DNA of 6,452 bases from Gammaproteobacteria bacterium (GCA_018676275.1 JABHFC010000210.1:1-6452); one strand, 5' to 3'. Counted from the first letter of the stretch, positions 1 to 6,452 are shown. The notes: generated by a model not told the origin, from the sequence alone. Program-made: numbers and translations.

Positions 1-54
1 AATTGATATGTTGTCATGCATAATTTAGCAGGAGTTTGTCGATATTGAATTTTA

Positions 55-68
55 TTGATCTATATCAA
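55..68 (+). promoter_or_regulatory. Perfect FNR/ANR/DNR-type binding box
   Basis: The sequence TTGAT-CTAT-ATCAA matches the consensus TTGAT-N4-ATCAA at all ten defined positions. FNR-family regulators bind this palindrome and activate promoters when oxygen is absent (FNR, ANR) or when NO is present (DNR/NnrR); the sequence alone does not tell which. The centre falls between 61 and 62. An extended -10 (TGC then CATACT, 87-95) lies where a class II activated promoter needs it, and this predicts a start near 102-103 with the box at about -41.5. The next downstream element is a terminator, not a gene. Confidence 0.75.
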
Positions 69-86
69 ATTTTAGCATGCGGATTT

Positions 87-103
87 TGCCATACTGAAAT
101 CCA
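87..103 (+). promoter_or_regulatory. Extended -10 element and predicted start of the upstream FNR-dependent promoter
   Basis: TG at 87-88 is followed by one base and then CATACT at 90-95, which matches TATAAT at four of six positions including the A and final T. The TG gives an extended -10. If it is used, transcription starts near 102-103, which places the FNR-type box centre almost exactly at -41.5. No good -35 is seen, as expected for class II activation. The start is inferred from spacing only. Confidence 0.45.
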
Positions 104-235
104 GCGTAATATTAACAAAAGGGGAAACGACGAAAGTTATTTGACCCAACAATTTAAGCAAGATCGACACCGCCTCACACAACCTTGAGTGTCCTCACCA
201 TTGTATCACCCCCAGTTGTGAGGTGGTGTTTTTTT
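103..235 (+). ncRNA. Possible FNR-controlled small RNA (about 130 nt)
   Basis: An FNR-type promoter (box 55-68, -10 at 90-95) and a strong intrinsic terminator (168-235) bracket this stretch, and there is no credible reading frame between them. A transcript would run about 133 nucleotides. It contains a G-rich patch (AGGGG, 120-124) and C-rich single-stranded segments in the terminator loop (CCTCACC at 193-199, CACCCCC at 207-213) that resemble anti-Shine-Dalgarno seeds. FnrS of enterobacteria is a known precedent for an FNR-driven small RNA, but I see no similarity to it. The alternatives are a leader or attenuator of the nos transcript, or the end of an unseen upstream transcript. Confidence 0.35.
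168..235 (+). terminator. Strong rho-independent terminator
   Basis: CACCGCCTCACA (168-179) pairs with TGTGAGGTGGTG (217-228) as a 12-bp stem with one G-U wobble, followed directly by seven T (229-235). The loop is long, about 37 bases. A second copy of CCTCAC at 193-198 can compete with 173-178 for the same right arm, giving a shorter terminator stem with a smaller loop. There is no A-run on the left flank, so it should act only on + strand transcripts. It ends whatever is transcribed from the promoter near 103, or from outside the window. Confidence 0.8.
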
Positions 236-502
236 GCTTTTAAAAAACGGTAAGCTCACCTGTTTGTAAACGACTCCCTTTCTTTCGGTTTTCAAAAATA
301 TTTTCCCTATTTGTTTTTATGAAGCAGTTATAAATCGTTCTGATTTAATTCTTATCTTTTCACTCCAAAAGAGTTCAGTTTGGGCTAATAGTCAAACCAT
401 AAAATGGAGATCGCTGTCGGGAACAGATCGGGGCTATTCCAGAAAATCACTCATAACTCTTTATAAACACGATGATTTATTGATGGAATAATGAGGAGAT
501 AA
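236..502. other. Intergenic stretch without a recognisable gene
   Basis: All six frames are broken by stops and no frame reaches 60 codons. Short ATG frames such as 404-466 (20 codons) and one of four codons near 319 lack a ribosome binding site. The stretch is AT-rich and low in structure apart from a small imperfect dyad around 409-427 (GATC and TGT arms). It separates the upstream terminator from the nosR promoter. I see no tRNA, repeat array or mobile element remnant. Confidence 0.5.
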
Positions 503-516
503 TTGATCTTGATCAT
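503..516 (+). promoter_or_regulatory. FNR/DNR-type box of the nosR promoter
   Basis: TTGAT-CTTG-ATCAT matches TTGAT-N4-ATCAA at nine of ten positions. Its centre at 509.5 lies about 128 bases before the nosR start. For class II activation, transcription would begin near 551, and TAGTCT at 539-544 then sits at -12 to -7 and keeps the key T, A and final T of a -10. Regulation of nosR or nosZ by FNR-, ANR- or DNR-type factors is well established in denitrifiers, so this is the most likely control site of the operon. Which factor binds cannot be read from the sequence. Confidence 0.7.
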
Positions 517-582
517 TTAAGTATTCTCAGTAAATCAATAGTCTGCACCCATGCGGCAAATTGACGCACCTAACTATTCAAC

Positions 583-630
583 AGGAAAGATAGCAAAACT
601 ATCAGGCTACCTAGTAATTTCCTAAGGAAG
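583..630 (+). promoter_or_regulatory. nosR ribosome binding site and structured leader
   Basis: AAGGAAG (624-630) is a strong Shine-Dalgarno sequence 7 bases before the GTG at 638, and it decides the start. Upstream, GATAG-CAAAA-CTATC (589-603) forms a perfect 5-bp hairpin. It is flanked by AGGAAA (583-588), which can pair with TTTCCT (618-623) immediately before the Shine-Dalgarno. A folded leader would therefore leave the ribosome binding site exposed next to a stem. Whether this has a regulatory effect is unknown. Confidence 0.5.
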
Positions 631-637
631 ACAAATC

Positions 638-2884
638 GTGGTTAATTACCGCAAAGTATCTTTTCATTTCAGAGCCTTTATAACAGGTTTCCTGGTCCTT
701 TTTTTCATAGTAAATGCTATATGTAAGCCTGTTTTAGCGAAAAGCCTTAATGAAGTCCTGGATAGCAATCCTATAAACCAATTATTCCCGGATGCAGCCC
801 GGACAGAAGCAGAAAATCAGGACGAATCAAAAACAGAACATAGTATTAACATAGCCAGCGTCTATGACGGAGCTAAACAAATTGGCTACCTTTATTTGAA
901 CAGTAGCATAGTTAATGCAACCGGCTATTCAGGTAAACCGATTCAAGTATTAATTGGGCTGGATATGCAGGGTGTGATCCGTTCAGCCAGATTGGTGGAG
1001 CACTCTGAACCTATTGTTCTTATAGGGATACCTGAAGAAAAGATTCGGGCTGTAATTGACAGTTATATAGGTCTGGATATTGTTGCCATTGCAAGGACAA
1101 AGGATCGGGAATTACCTTACGATGCTTTGAGTGGAGCCACGGTTACCGTTCGGGTAATTGATGACAGTATCATACGATCGGCTACCAAAATTGCCCGGTG
1201 GTATGGCTTGGGTGGATTAACTGCGGAAGCGCCGAAGGATACTGGCCCTCAAATGGAGATTAATTCTGGTCTGAATGAAATCCGGGACTGGATCGATCTG
1301 ATCGGAGACGGTTCAGTACGAAGACTCAAATTGCTTGAAAAAGATGTTAACAAAGAATTTGCGGCTAACGGTATCAATATTGATGCTGATGAATCAATAG
1401 ATGAAGAGTTGTTTATTGAGCTTTACGCTGCTCTGGTGTCAGTACCCTCTATTGGCAACAGTCTTTTGGGTGAGGGAGAATATAAAAATCTTGTTAAGAG
1501 TTTAGAGCCAGGCAAACACGCAATTCTGTTAGCGGCAAATGGTAACTATTCATTCAAAGGTTCAGGCTATGTTCGTGGTGGTATTTTTGATCGTTTTGAG
1601 ATTATTCAAAATGATAATGCCATTCGATTTCGGGATACTCACCATAAGCGCTTAAGACAAATTGAGGCATCAGGAGCTCCAAATTTAATAGATGTTGATT
1701 TGTTCACGATTCCTGCTGATATTGAATTTGATGCGGTTAAAGCCTGGGAACTGGAGTTGTTAGTGAGCAGAGAAACCGGTCCGAGAGAAAAAGTCTTTGT
1801 GACTTTTAATTTGTCTTATGAGACTCCTGAGAATTATCTGAAAAAATCAGAGAATCAGGGTGAAGCAAATGCTCAGGTAGATAATTCAATTAGTTCATCT
1901 TCTCTGCAGGAAGAGGCTCCGCTTTGGGAAACTTTATGGCGGGAGAAAATCTGGATGTCCGCTCTTCTGGTCTTATCTCTGGTTTTCTTAAGCTGGATTT
2001 TCTTTTTCCAGATGTGGTTAGTTAAGCGTCCCGTACTGTTCCAACGCATAAGAACAGGCTTTCTTATTTTCACTTTATTTGGAATTGGTTTTTACGCTAA
2101 TGCACAACTTTCAGTGGTTAATATACTGACTGTTTTTAGTGCGTTAATTACCGGGTTTGACTGGGCTTATTTTCTGATGGAGCCTTTGATCTTTATTTTA
2201 TGGGGCAGCGTCGCCGCAGCTATTTTGTTTTGGGGTCGGGGCGCTTATTGCGGCTGGCTTTGTCCTTTTGGCGCATTACAGGAACTGCTGAATAAGTTAG
2301 CGAAGCTTGCCAAAATACCCCAATACGTTGTGCCCTGGGGTATACATGAGCGTCTTTGGCCATTGAAATATATTATTTTCATGATTTTGTTTGGTGTCTC
2401 ATTGCACTCCTTGGGTTTGGCTGAACGTCTGGCAGAGATAGAACCTTTCAAAACTGCAATCATAATGAAGTTTATTCGTGACTGGCCATATGCATTATTC
2501 GCCATTGTAGTGCTGGCGGCAGGTTTGTTTATTGAAAGATTTTATTGCAGGTATCTTTGTCCGCTTGGTGCTGCACTGGCGATACCTGCTCGCATGCGTA
2601 TGTTTGACTGGCTAAAACGTTATCGTCAATGTGGCTCTCCTTGTCAAAGGTGCGCCAATGAATGCATGGTTCAGGCCATTCATCCGGAAGGTAATATTAA
2701 TCCGAATGAATGCATTAATTGTTTACATTGCCAACAACTGTACACAGACGAACATAATTGTCCTGTAATGATACAGAAAAGCGTTAAGCGCGCCCGTCGT
2801 GAGGGTATGAGTACGGAGAAAACGGCTGGAATGGCAAGCAAGATTCTGGAAGAAATAAAAGATTCCAACAGGGAACTGAAGTGA
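638..2884 (+). CDS. nosR: NosR, FMN- and Fe-S-containing membrane protein supporting N2O reduction
   Basis: NosR sits in the cytoplasmic membrane and is thought to feed electrons to NosZ; it is required for nos expression or NosZ activity in studied denitrifiers. The 748-residue product has an N-terminal hydrophobic signal or anchor (13-34), then a periplasmic FMN-binding domain with the flavinylation motif D162-x-x-SGAT, Thr168 being the expected FMN attachment site. After a polar linker come about five membrane helices (438-462, 474-495, 511-532, 577-592, 616-633). Two Cys-x3-Cys-Pro motifs lie at 538-543 and 637-642. The C-terminal ferredoxin-like domain has two four-cysteine sets (665/669/672/676 and 692/695/698/708) for two [4Fe-4S] clusters. 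The start is GTG, forced by an in-frame TAA at 623-625 and supported by AAGGAAG. All cofactor residues are present. It is first in the operon, about 65 bases before nosZ. Confidence 0.96.
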   Translation: MVNYRKVSFHFRAFITGFLVLFFIVNAICKPVLAKSLNEVLDSNPINQLFPDAARTEAENQDESKTEHSINIASVYDGAKQIGYLYLNSSIVNATGYSGKPIQVLIGLDMQGVIRSARLVEHSEPIVLIGIPEEKIRAVIDSYIGLDIVAIARTKDRELPYDALSGATVTVRVIDDSIIRSATKIARWYGLGGLTAEAPKDTGPQMEINSGLNEIRDWIDLIGDGSVRRLKLLEKDVNKEFAANGINIDADESIDEELFIELYAALVSVPSIGNSLLGEGEYKNLVKSLEPGKHAILLAANGNYSFKGSGYVRGGIFDRFEIIQNDNAIRFRDTHHKRLRQIEASGAPNLIDVDLFTIPADIEFDAVKAWELELLVSRETGPREKVFVTFNLSYETPENYLKKSENQGEANAQVDNSISSSSLQEEAPLWETLWREKIWMSALLVLSLVFLSWIFFFQMWLVKRPVLFQRIRTGFLIFTLFGIGFYANAQLSVVNILTVFSALITGFDWAYFLMEPLIFILWGSVAAAILFWGRGAYCGWLCPFGALQELLNKLAKLAKIPQYVVPWGIHERLWPLKYIIFMILFGVSLHSLGLAERLAEIEPFKTAIIMKFIRDWPYALFAIVVLAAGLFIERFYCRYLCPLGAALAIPARMRMFDWLKRYRQCGSPCQRCANECMVQAIHPEGNINPNECINCLHCQQLYTDEHNCPVMIQKSVKRARREGMSTEKTAGMASKILEEIKDSNRELK

Positions 2885-2949
2885 AATTGTTTAATAACTG
2901 ACTTATTTTTTTTGGGTCAAACTGTTTATTTATTTACTGGAGAAAAGTG

Positions 2950-4863
2950 ATGACAACAATAGATGATAAAGACGAAGGTTTAAGTCGCAGAGATTTGCTT
3001 ACGCGTTCAGCTGGCGTAGCTGGCCTGGCTGGTGTGGGTGTAGCTGGAGGCCTTGCATTGACTGGCGCGGCAATACCACGAGAAGCAAAAGCTGCTGAAA
3101 ATAATAGTGCTCACGTTGGTCCGGGGCAGCTGGATGAATACTACGGATTCTGGAGTAGTGGACAAGCTGGAGAAGTGAGGATCCTGGGAATCCCATCGAT
3201 GCGTGAAATGATGCGTATTCCTGTTTTCAATCGTTGCAGCGCGACCGGTTGGGGGCAGACAAATGAAAGTAAGAAGATTATGACTGATGGGATGTTGCCT
3301 GAAACAAAAGAATATCTGAAAGACAAGGGTGAAGTCTGGATGAATGGGGATGCACATCATCCACATATGTCATTTACCGATGGCACTTACGATGGTCGAT
3401 ACCTGTTCATTAATGATAAGGCCAACACCCGGGTGGCACGCATTCGATGTGATGTGATGAAATGTGACAAGATGATAGAAATCCCGAATGCTTCGGATAT
3501 TCATGGCCTTCGTCCACAGAAATTCCCACGTACCGGTTATGTCTTTGCTAACGGTGAACATCGCGTACCAATCCCGAACGATGGTTCTATCCTGGACGAG
3601 CCGGAAAAATATGAAGCAATTTTCACTGCTATTGACGGAGACTCAATGGAAATTGCCTGGCAGGTTATGGTGGATGGTAACCTGGACAACTGTGATGCGG
3701 ATTATCAGGGCTTATATGCTTTTTCGACATGTTATAACGGTGAAGAAGGCGTAACGCTGTCAGAAATGACGGCGAATGAACAGGACTGGGCCATTGTATT
3801 TGACATTAAGGCAATTGAAGCTGCGGTAAAGAAAGGTGACTTCAAAAAGATTAACGGTGTGCCGGTTGTAGATGGGCATAAGGGGTCAAAATATACTCGT
3901 TATATTCCTGTTTCCAATAGCCCGCACGGCTGTAATACAGCACCGGATGGCAAGCATGTTGTTATCAATGGCAAATTATCACCAACGGTTTCAGTTATCG
4001 ATGTGCGTAAGTTGCCGGATCTATTTAACGACAAGATTAAGCCCAGAGATGCCATTGTAGCTGAGCCTGAGTTAGGTCTTGGACCTTTACATACGGCGTT
4101 TGATAACAAGGGTAACTGTTATACAACTCTGTTTCTTGATAGCCAGGTGGCGAAATGGAACCTGGAAAAAGCTATACAGGCATATCAGGGTAAGGATGTT
4201 AACCCGATACTGGATAAAGTCGATGTGCAATATCAACCGGGGCATAACCATACTTCTATGGGTGAAACCAAAGAGGCCGATGGTAAATGGCTGGTGTCAT
4301 TGAACAAGTTCTCAAAGGATCGCTATATAAATGTTGGACCTTTAAAACCTGAAAATGAGCAGCTTATCGATATCACTGGAAAGAAAATGAAAATTGTTCA
4401 TGATGGACCAACGTTTGCTGAACCACATGATTGTATTATTGTGCGATCAGATATTGTCAATCCGTCCAAAACGTATAAACGGGGAGATCCATTATTTGCT
4501 GATGCGGAAGCCCAGGCAAAAAAAGATGGTATCAATCTTATGGGCGACAGCAAGGTAATACGAGACGGTAACAAGGTCAGGGTTTACATGTGGTCAGTAG
4601 CTCCAGCCTTCAGCATGAACGATTTCACTGTAAATAAAGGTGATGAAGTGACTATCTACGCAACAAATATGGATTCGGTGGATGATCTTACTCACGGTTT
4701 AACTATTGCTAACTATGGTGTGGCTATGGAAATTGGGCCACAGGCGACTAGTTCAGTGACCTTCAAAGCTGACAGACCCGGGGTACACTGGTTCTACTGT
4801 CAGTGGTTCTGTCATGCACTGCACATGGAAATGCGTGGTCGTATGTTTGTCAAGCCTGCTTAA
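2950..4863 (+). CDS. nosZ: NosZ, nitrous oxide reductase (clade I, Tat-exported)
   Basis: This periplasmic enzyme reduces N2O to N2 and is the terminal reductase of denitrification. Residue numbers here count the GTG at 2947 as residue 1. The ATG at 2950 is preferred because GGAG (2939-2942) is then 7 bases upstream rather than 4. A twin-arginine signal (SRRDLL, 13-18) is followed by a hydrophobic stretch and a likely cut after AKA (47-49); Tat export marks clade I, since clade II enzymes use Sec. An N-terminal seven-bladed propeller carries the CuZ histidines H137, H138, H186, H327, H382, H433 and H494. The C-terminal cupredoxin domain carries the CuA ligands H583, C618, W620, C622, H626 and M629. 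From H382 onward the numbers coincide with those I recall for Pseudomonas stutzeri NosZ. All ligands are intact and the length is normal for the family, so the enzyme should be active. Confidence 0.98.
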   Translation: MTTIDDKDEGLSRRDLLTRSAGVAGLAGVGVAGGLALTGAAIPREAKAAENNSAHVGPGQLDEYYGFWSSGQAGEVRILGIPSMREMMRIPVFNRCSATGWGQTNESKKIMTDGMLPETKEYLKDKGEVWMNGDAHHPHMSFTDGTYDGRYLFINDKANTRVARIRCDVMKCDKMIEIPNASDIHGLRPQKFPRTGYVFANGEHRVPIPNDGSILDEPEKYEAIFTAIDGDSMEIAWQVMVDGNLDNCDADYQGLYAFSTCYNGEEGVTLSEMTANEQDWAIVFDIKAIEAAVKKGDFKKINGVPVVDGHKGSKYTRYIPVSNSPHGCNTAPDGKHVVINGKLSPTVSVIDVRKLPDLFNDKIKPRDAIVAEPELGLGPLHTAFDNKGNCYTTLFLDSQVAKWNLEKAIQAYQGKDVNPILDKVDVQYQPGHNHTSMGETKEADGKWLVSLNKFSKDRYINVGPLKPENEQLIDITGKKMKIVHDGPTFAEPHDCIIVRSDIVNPSKTYKRGDPLFADAEAQAKKDGINLMGDSKVIRDGNKVRVYMWSVAPAFSMNDFTVNKGDEVTIYATNMDSVDDLTHGLTIANYGVAMEIGPQATSSVTFKADRPGVHWFYCQWFCHALHMEMRGRMFVKPA

Positions 4864-4873
4864 ACGCTAATCA

Positions 4874-6145
4874 GTGTTCAGGTATTGCAAATATCAGGCT
4901 GAGGTACTTTTGTGCTTCAGCCTGATTTTGATTGCACAATGCATAAATGCTGTAACAGTGGATGTTGTACCAGGAGTTGATAGCTTAGAAATGGCCATTG
5001 CCGGAGCAGCTGTGGGCGACACACTGCAACTGCAGAATGGAGATTATTTTGGGCCGGTTATAGTTGATCGAACTCTAAACATTATAGGTAGCGGTAAAAG
5101 TATTGTAGATGGAGGAGGCAAGGGCAGGGTTATTACGATTGCTGCGGCAGATTCTATTGTCAAAAATATTACGATACGAAACTCGGGAATCGATCTGTCT
5201 GAAGAAGACAGCGGGATATTTGTTACCAGGGAGGCTGACCGCGCACTAATTGAAGGCAATACGCTGAATAATAATCTAATAGGTATTTACCTGAAAGGAC
5301 CAGAGAGTGCTATCGTCAGAGGCAACAAAATTACCGGCAATAAGATATTGCGAGTAAATGAAAGAGGTAACGGTATTCACCTGTGGAACACGCCCGGGTC
5401 AATTGTTGAGGGAAATAGCGTTCGTTACGGACGTGATGGCATTTTCGTCACTACCAGCAAAAACAATATTTTTCGTAACAACCGATTTGAGGATCTTCGC
5501 TTTGCTATACATTATATGTATACCAATAATAGCGAGATAAGTGGTAATTATTCCGAGGGCAATCATGTTGCCTATGCATTGATGTATTCCTCACACCTTA
5601 AAATATTTAACAATCATTCCAAAGATGACAGGGATCGTGGTCTGTTTTTTAATTATGCAAATTATTCAACAATGTATGGGAATATCATTGAAGGTGGTCC
5701 AGAGAAGTGTGTTTTTATATACAACTCCAATTTTAATCAGATCAAAAGCAATGTATTCAAACAGTGTCAAATAGGTGTGCATTTCACCGCCGGTTCTGAA
5801 GATAACCAGATAACGGAAAATGCCTTTATTGCCAACAAAAGACAGGTGAAGTATGTCGGTAGTCGTTATCTTGAGTGGTCTGTAAATGGGAAGGGTAATT
5901 ACTGGACTGACCACACGACCTTTGATCTAAATGGAGATAATATTGCTGATAAAGCCTATCAACCGAATAACCTGATAGACCAGATAGTATGGCGTCATCC
6001 ACTGGCAAAGATACTTGTAAATAGTCCGGCCTTTCATTTATTGCAGTGGGCTCAATCTCAATTTCCCGCTCTATACCCAGGTGGTGTTATTGATAGTGCT
6101 CCTCTAATGCATCAACCTGATATTGCCAGCTATGTTAATGGTTAA
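4874..6145 (+). CDS. nosD: NosD, periplasmic beta-helix maturation factor for the NosZ copper centre
   Basis: NosD is an exported protein that works with the NosF-NosY ABC transporter in assembling the CuZ centre of NosZ. The 423-residue product starts with a Sec-type signal peptide (hydrophobic 11-21, likely cut after INA at 24-26). It continues as a right-handed parallel beta-helix of CASH type, seen as repeated short units such as GN-x-I and N-x-I/F. Conserved NosD signatures are present: AIHYMYTN with YALMYS, DRDRGLFFNYA, GNYW, and near the C terminus WAQSQFP followed by PGGVIDS. The GTG at 4874 is chosen because an in-frame TAA at 4868-4870 blocks extension, and later TTG/CTG starts would cut the signal peptide. 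No Shine-Dalgarno precedes it, so translation is probably coupled to nosZ, whose stop is 10 bases upstream. A strong hairpin overlaps codons 7-18. Confidence 0.95.
   Translation: MFRYCKYQAEVLLCFSLILIAQCINAVTVDVVPGVDSLEMAIAGAAVGDTLQLQNGDYFGPVIVDRTLNIIGSGKSIVDGGGKGRVITIAAADSIVKNITIRNSGIDLSEEDSGIFVTREADRALIEGNTLNNNLIGIYLKGPESAIVRGNKITGNKILRVNERGNGIHLWNTPGSIVEGNSVRYGRDGIFVTTSKNNIFRNNRFEDLRFAIHYMYTNNSEISGNYSEGNHVAYALMYSSHLKIFNNHSKDDRDRGLFFNYANYSTMYGNIIEGGPEKCVFIYNSNFNQIKSNVFKQCQIGVHFTAGSEDNQITENAFIANKRQVKYVGSRYLEWSVNGKGNYWTDHTTFDLNGDNIADKAYQPNNLIDQIVWRHPLAKILVNSPAFHLLQWAQSQFPALYPGGVIDSAPLMHQPDIASYVNG
4893..4929 (+). terminator. Long stem-loop after nosZ, possible attenuator or partial terminator
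   Basis: ATCAGGCTGA (4893-4902) and TCAGCCTGAT (4917-4926) are perfect inverted arms. The stem extends inward by five more pairs, two of them G-U, to a TTTT loop at 4908-4911, giving about 15 bp in all. The T-run after it is short (TTTT, 4926-4929, then G), so full termination is doubtful. It begins 30 bases after the nosZ stop and lies inside the signal-peptide codons of nosD. Likely roles are partial termination, or protection of the 3' end of nosZ mRNA so that NosZ is made in excess over NosD. Confidence 0.5.
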
Positions 6146-6452
6146 CCGAGAATATCAATCTGATACTGTTATAGGCCTGCACGGTCTAGGTAAAAAATAT
6201 GGAAAGCATGAGGTGCTTCAATCACTTGACTTGATGCTAAAGGAGGGTGAATGTTTTGCCTTAATTGGACATAACGGTGCCGGTAAAACCACATTATTAA
6301 AGCTGATACTGGGATTAACCCGACCAAGTAGCGGTCATATTGAATTATGGGGGGAAGCACCGGCAATACATACGGCGCGACAGGTAGGACATTCTCTCGG
6401 TTTTCTGCCGGAAGCTGTAGCCTTTAAAGGCAATATGAGCGGAATGGAAGTG
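6138..6452 (+). CDS. nosF: NosF, ABC transporter ATPase for NosZ maturation (partial, 3' end missing)
   Basis: NosF is the cytoplasmic ATPase that pairs with the membrane protein NosY and with NosD in CuZ assembly. Only the first 105 codons are present and the frame is open to the window edge. Counting from the ATG at 6138, an aromatic A-loop residue (Y21) precedes the Walker A motif GHNGAGKTT (44-52), followed by LKLILGL and P-S-S-G (63-66), typical of NosF/CcmA-like ATPases. The Q-loop region reads FLPEAV (89-94), with Glu in place of Gln; I recall LPEN here in NosF proteins. Walker B and the signature motif lie beyond the window. The start overlaps the nosD end by 8 bases (ATGGTTAA). An in-frame ATG two codons earlier (6132) is an alternative, and neither has a clear ribosome binding site, which suggests coupling to nosD. 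Confidence 0.93.
   Translation, partial: MVNREYQSDTVIGLHGLGKKYGKHEVLQSLDLMLKEGECFALIGHNGAGKTTLLKLILGLTRPSSGHIELWGEAPAIHTARQVGHSLGFLPEAVAFKGNMSGMEV

Noticed and set aside
1..20. Possible divergent gene on the minus strand beginning at ATG 20-18
   Set aside because: Only a handful of codons fall in the window, no ribosome binding site precedes it on that strand, and the FNR-type box would place its start of transcription on the ATG itself.
141..188. TTG-started 15-codon frame within the small-RNA candidate
   Set aside because: It has a weak start codon, no well-spaced ribosome binding site (the AGGGG patch is too far upstream) and no recognisable peptide.
409..427. Imperfect dyad with GATC and TGT arms around 409-427
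   Set aside because: It pairs only with a two-base bulge, has no T-run and matches no operator I know; this is within chance expectation.
404..466. ATG-started 20-codon frame in the intergenic stretch
   Set aside because: There is no Shine-Dalgarno upstream, it is very short, and the frame has no coding signature.
1873..2868. Minus-strand open frames opposite nosR (and similar ones opposite nosZ and nosD)
   Set aside because: They lie entirely within well-supported genes, show no family motifs or ribosome binding sites, and are shadows of the coding strand.
2893..2913. AATAA/TTATT arms followed by eight T between nosR and nosZ, resembling a terminator
   Set aside because: The stem has only five A-T pairs and would be unstable. 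The T-run is more simply AT-rich spacer, and termination here would cut off nosZ from the operon promoter.
2887..2940. Possible separate nosZ promoter in the nosR-nosZ gap
   Set aside because: TTGTTT and TTGGGT can be read as -35-like hexamers, but no acceptable -10 lies at 16-18 bases from either, and there is no FNR-type box in the gap.

Overview
This window carries the front part of a nitrous oxide reductase (nos) operon in the order nosR-nosZ-nosD-nosF, all on the + strand. nosF is cut off by the right edge. Together the genes encode the last step of denitrification (N2O to N2). NosZ is a Tat-exported clade I enzyme and is paired with the FMN/Fe-S membrane protein NosR. That pairing and the FNR/DNR-type boxes upstream point to a facultatively denitrifying proteobacterium. 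The AT-rich composition and general protein style suggest a gammaproteobacterium, possibly marine or sulfur-oxidising, but I cannot name a genus.

Layout: positions 1-637 contain no gene I can support as protein-coding. This stretch holds a perfect FNR-type palindrome (55-68) with a well-placed extended -10. About 130 bases later there is a strong intrinsic terminator (168-235), so the two may bracket a small anaerobically induced RNA. Positions 236-502 show nothing convincing. A second, near-perfect FNR-type box (503-516) lies upstream of nosR and is the likely nos promoter site. nosR (638-2884) is followed after about 65 bases by nosZ (start best placed at 2950, end 4863). nosD (4874-6145) starts 10 bases after the nosZ stop. 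nosF starts inside the end of nosD.

How the parts work together: NosZ is the periplasmic dicopper/tetracopper reductase. NosR is thought to pass electrons to NosZ and to support its activity. NosD is a periplasmic beta-helix protein that works with the ABC transporter NosF-NosY in maturing the CuZ centre. All copper ligands of NosZ, the flavinylation site and iron-sulfur cysteines of NosR, and the Walker A motif of NosF are intact, so the pathway looks functional.

No new protein system is visible; the proteins are canonical. The less expected material is regulatory: the possible FNR-driven small RNA at 103-235, a long hairpin just after nosZ that overlaps the nosD signal-peptide codons, and a 24-codon upstream reading frame that ends on the nosR ribosome binding site.
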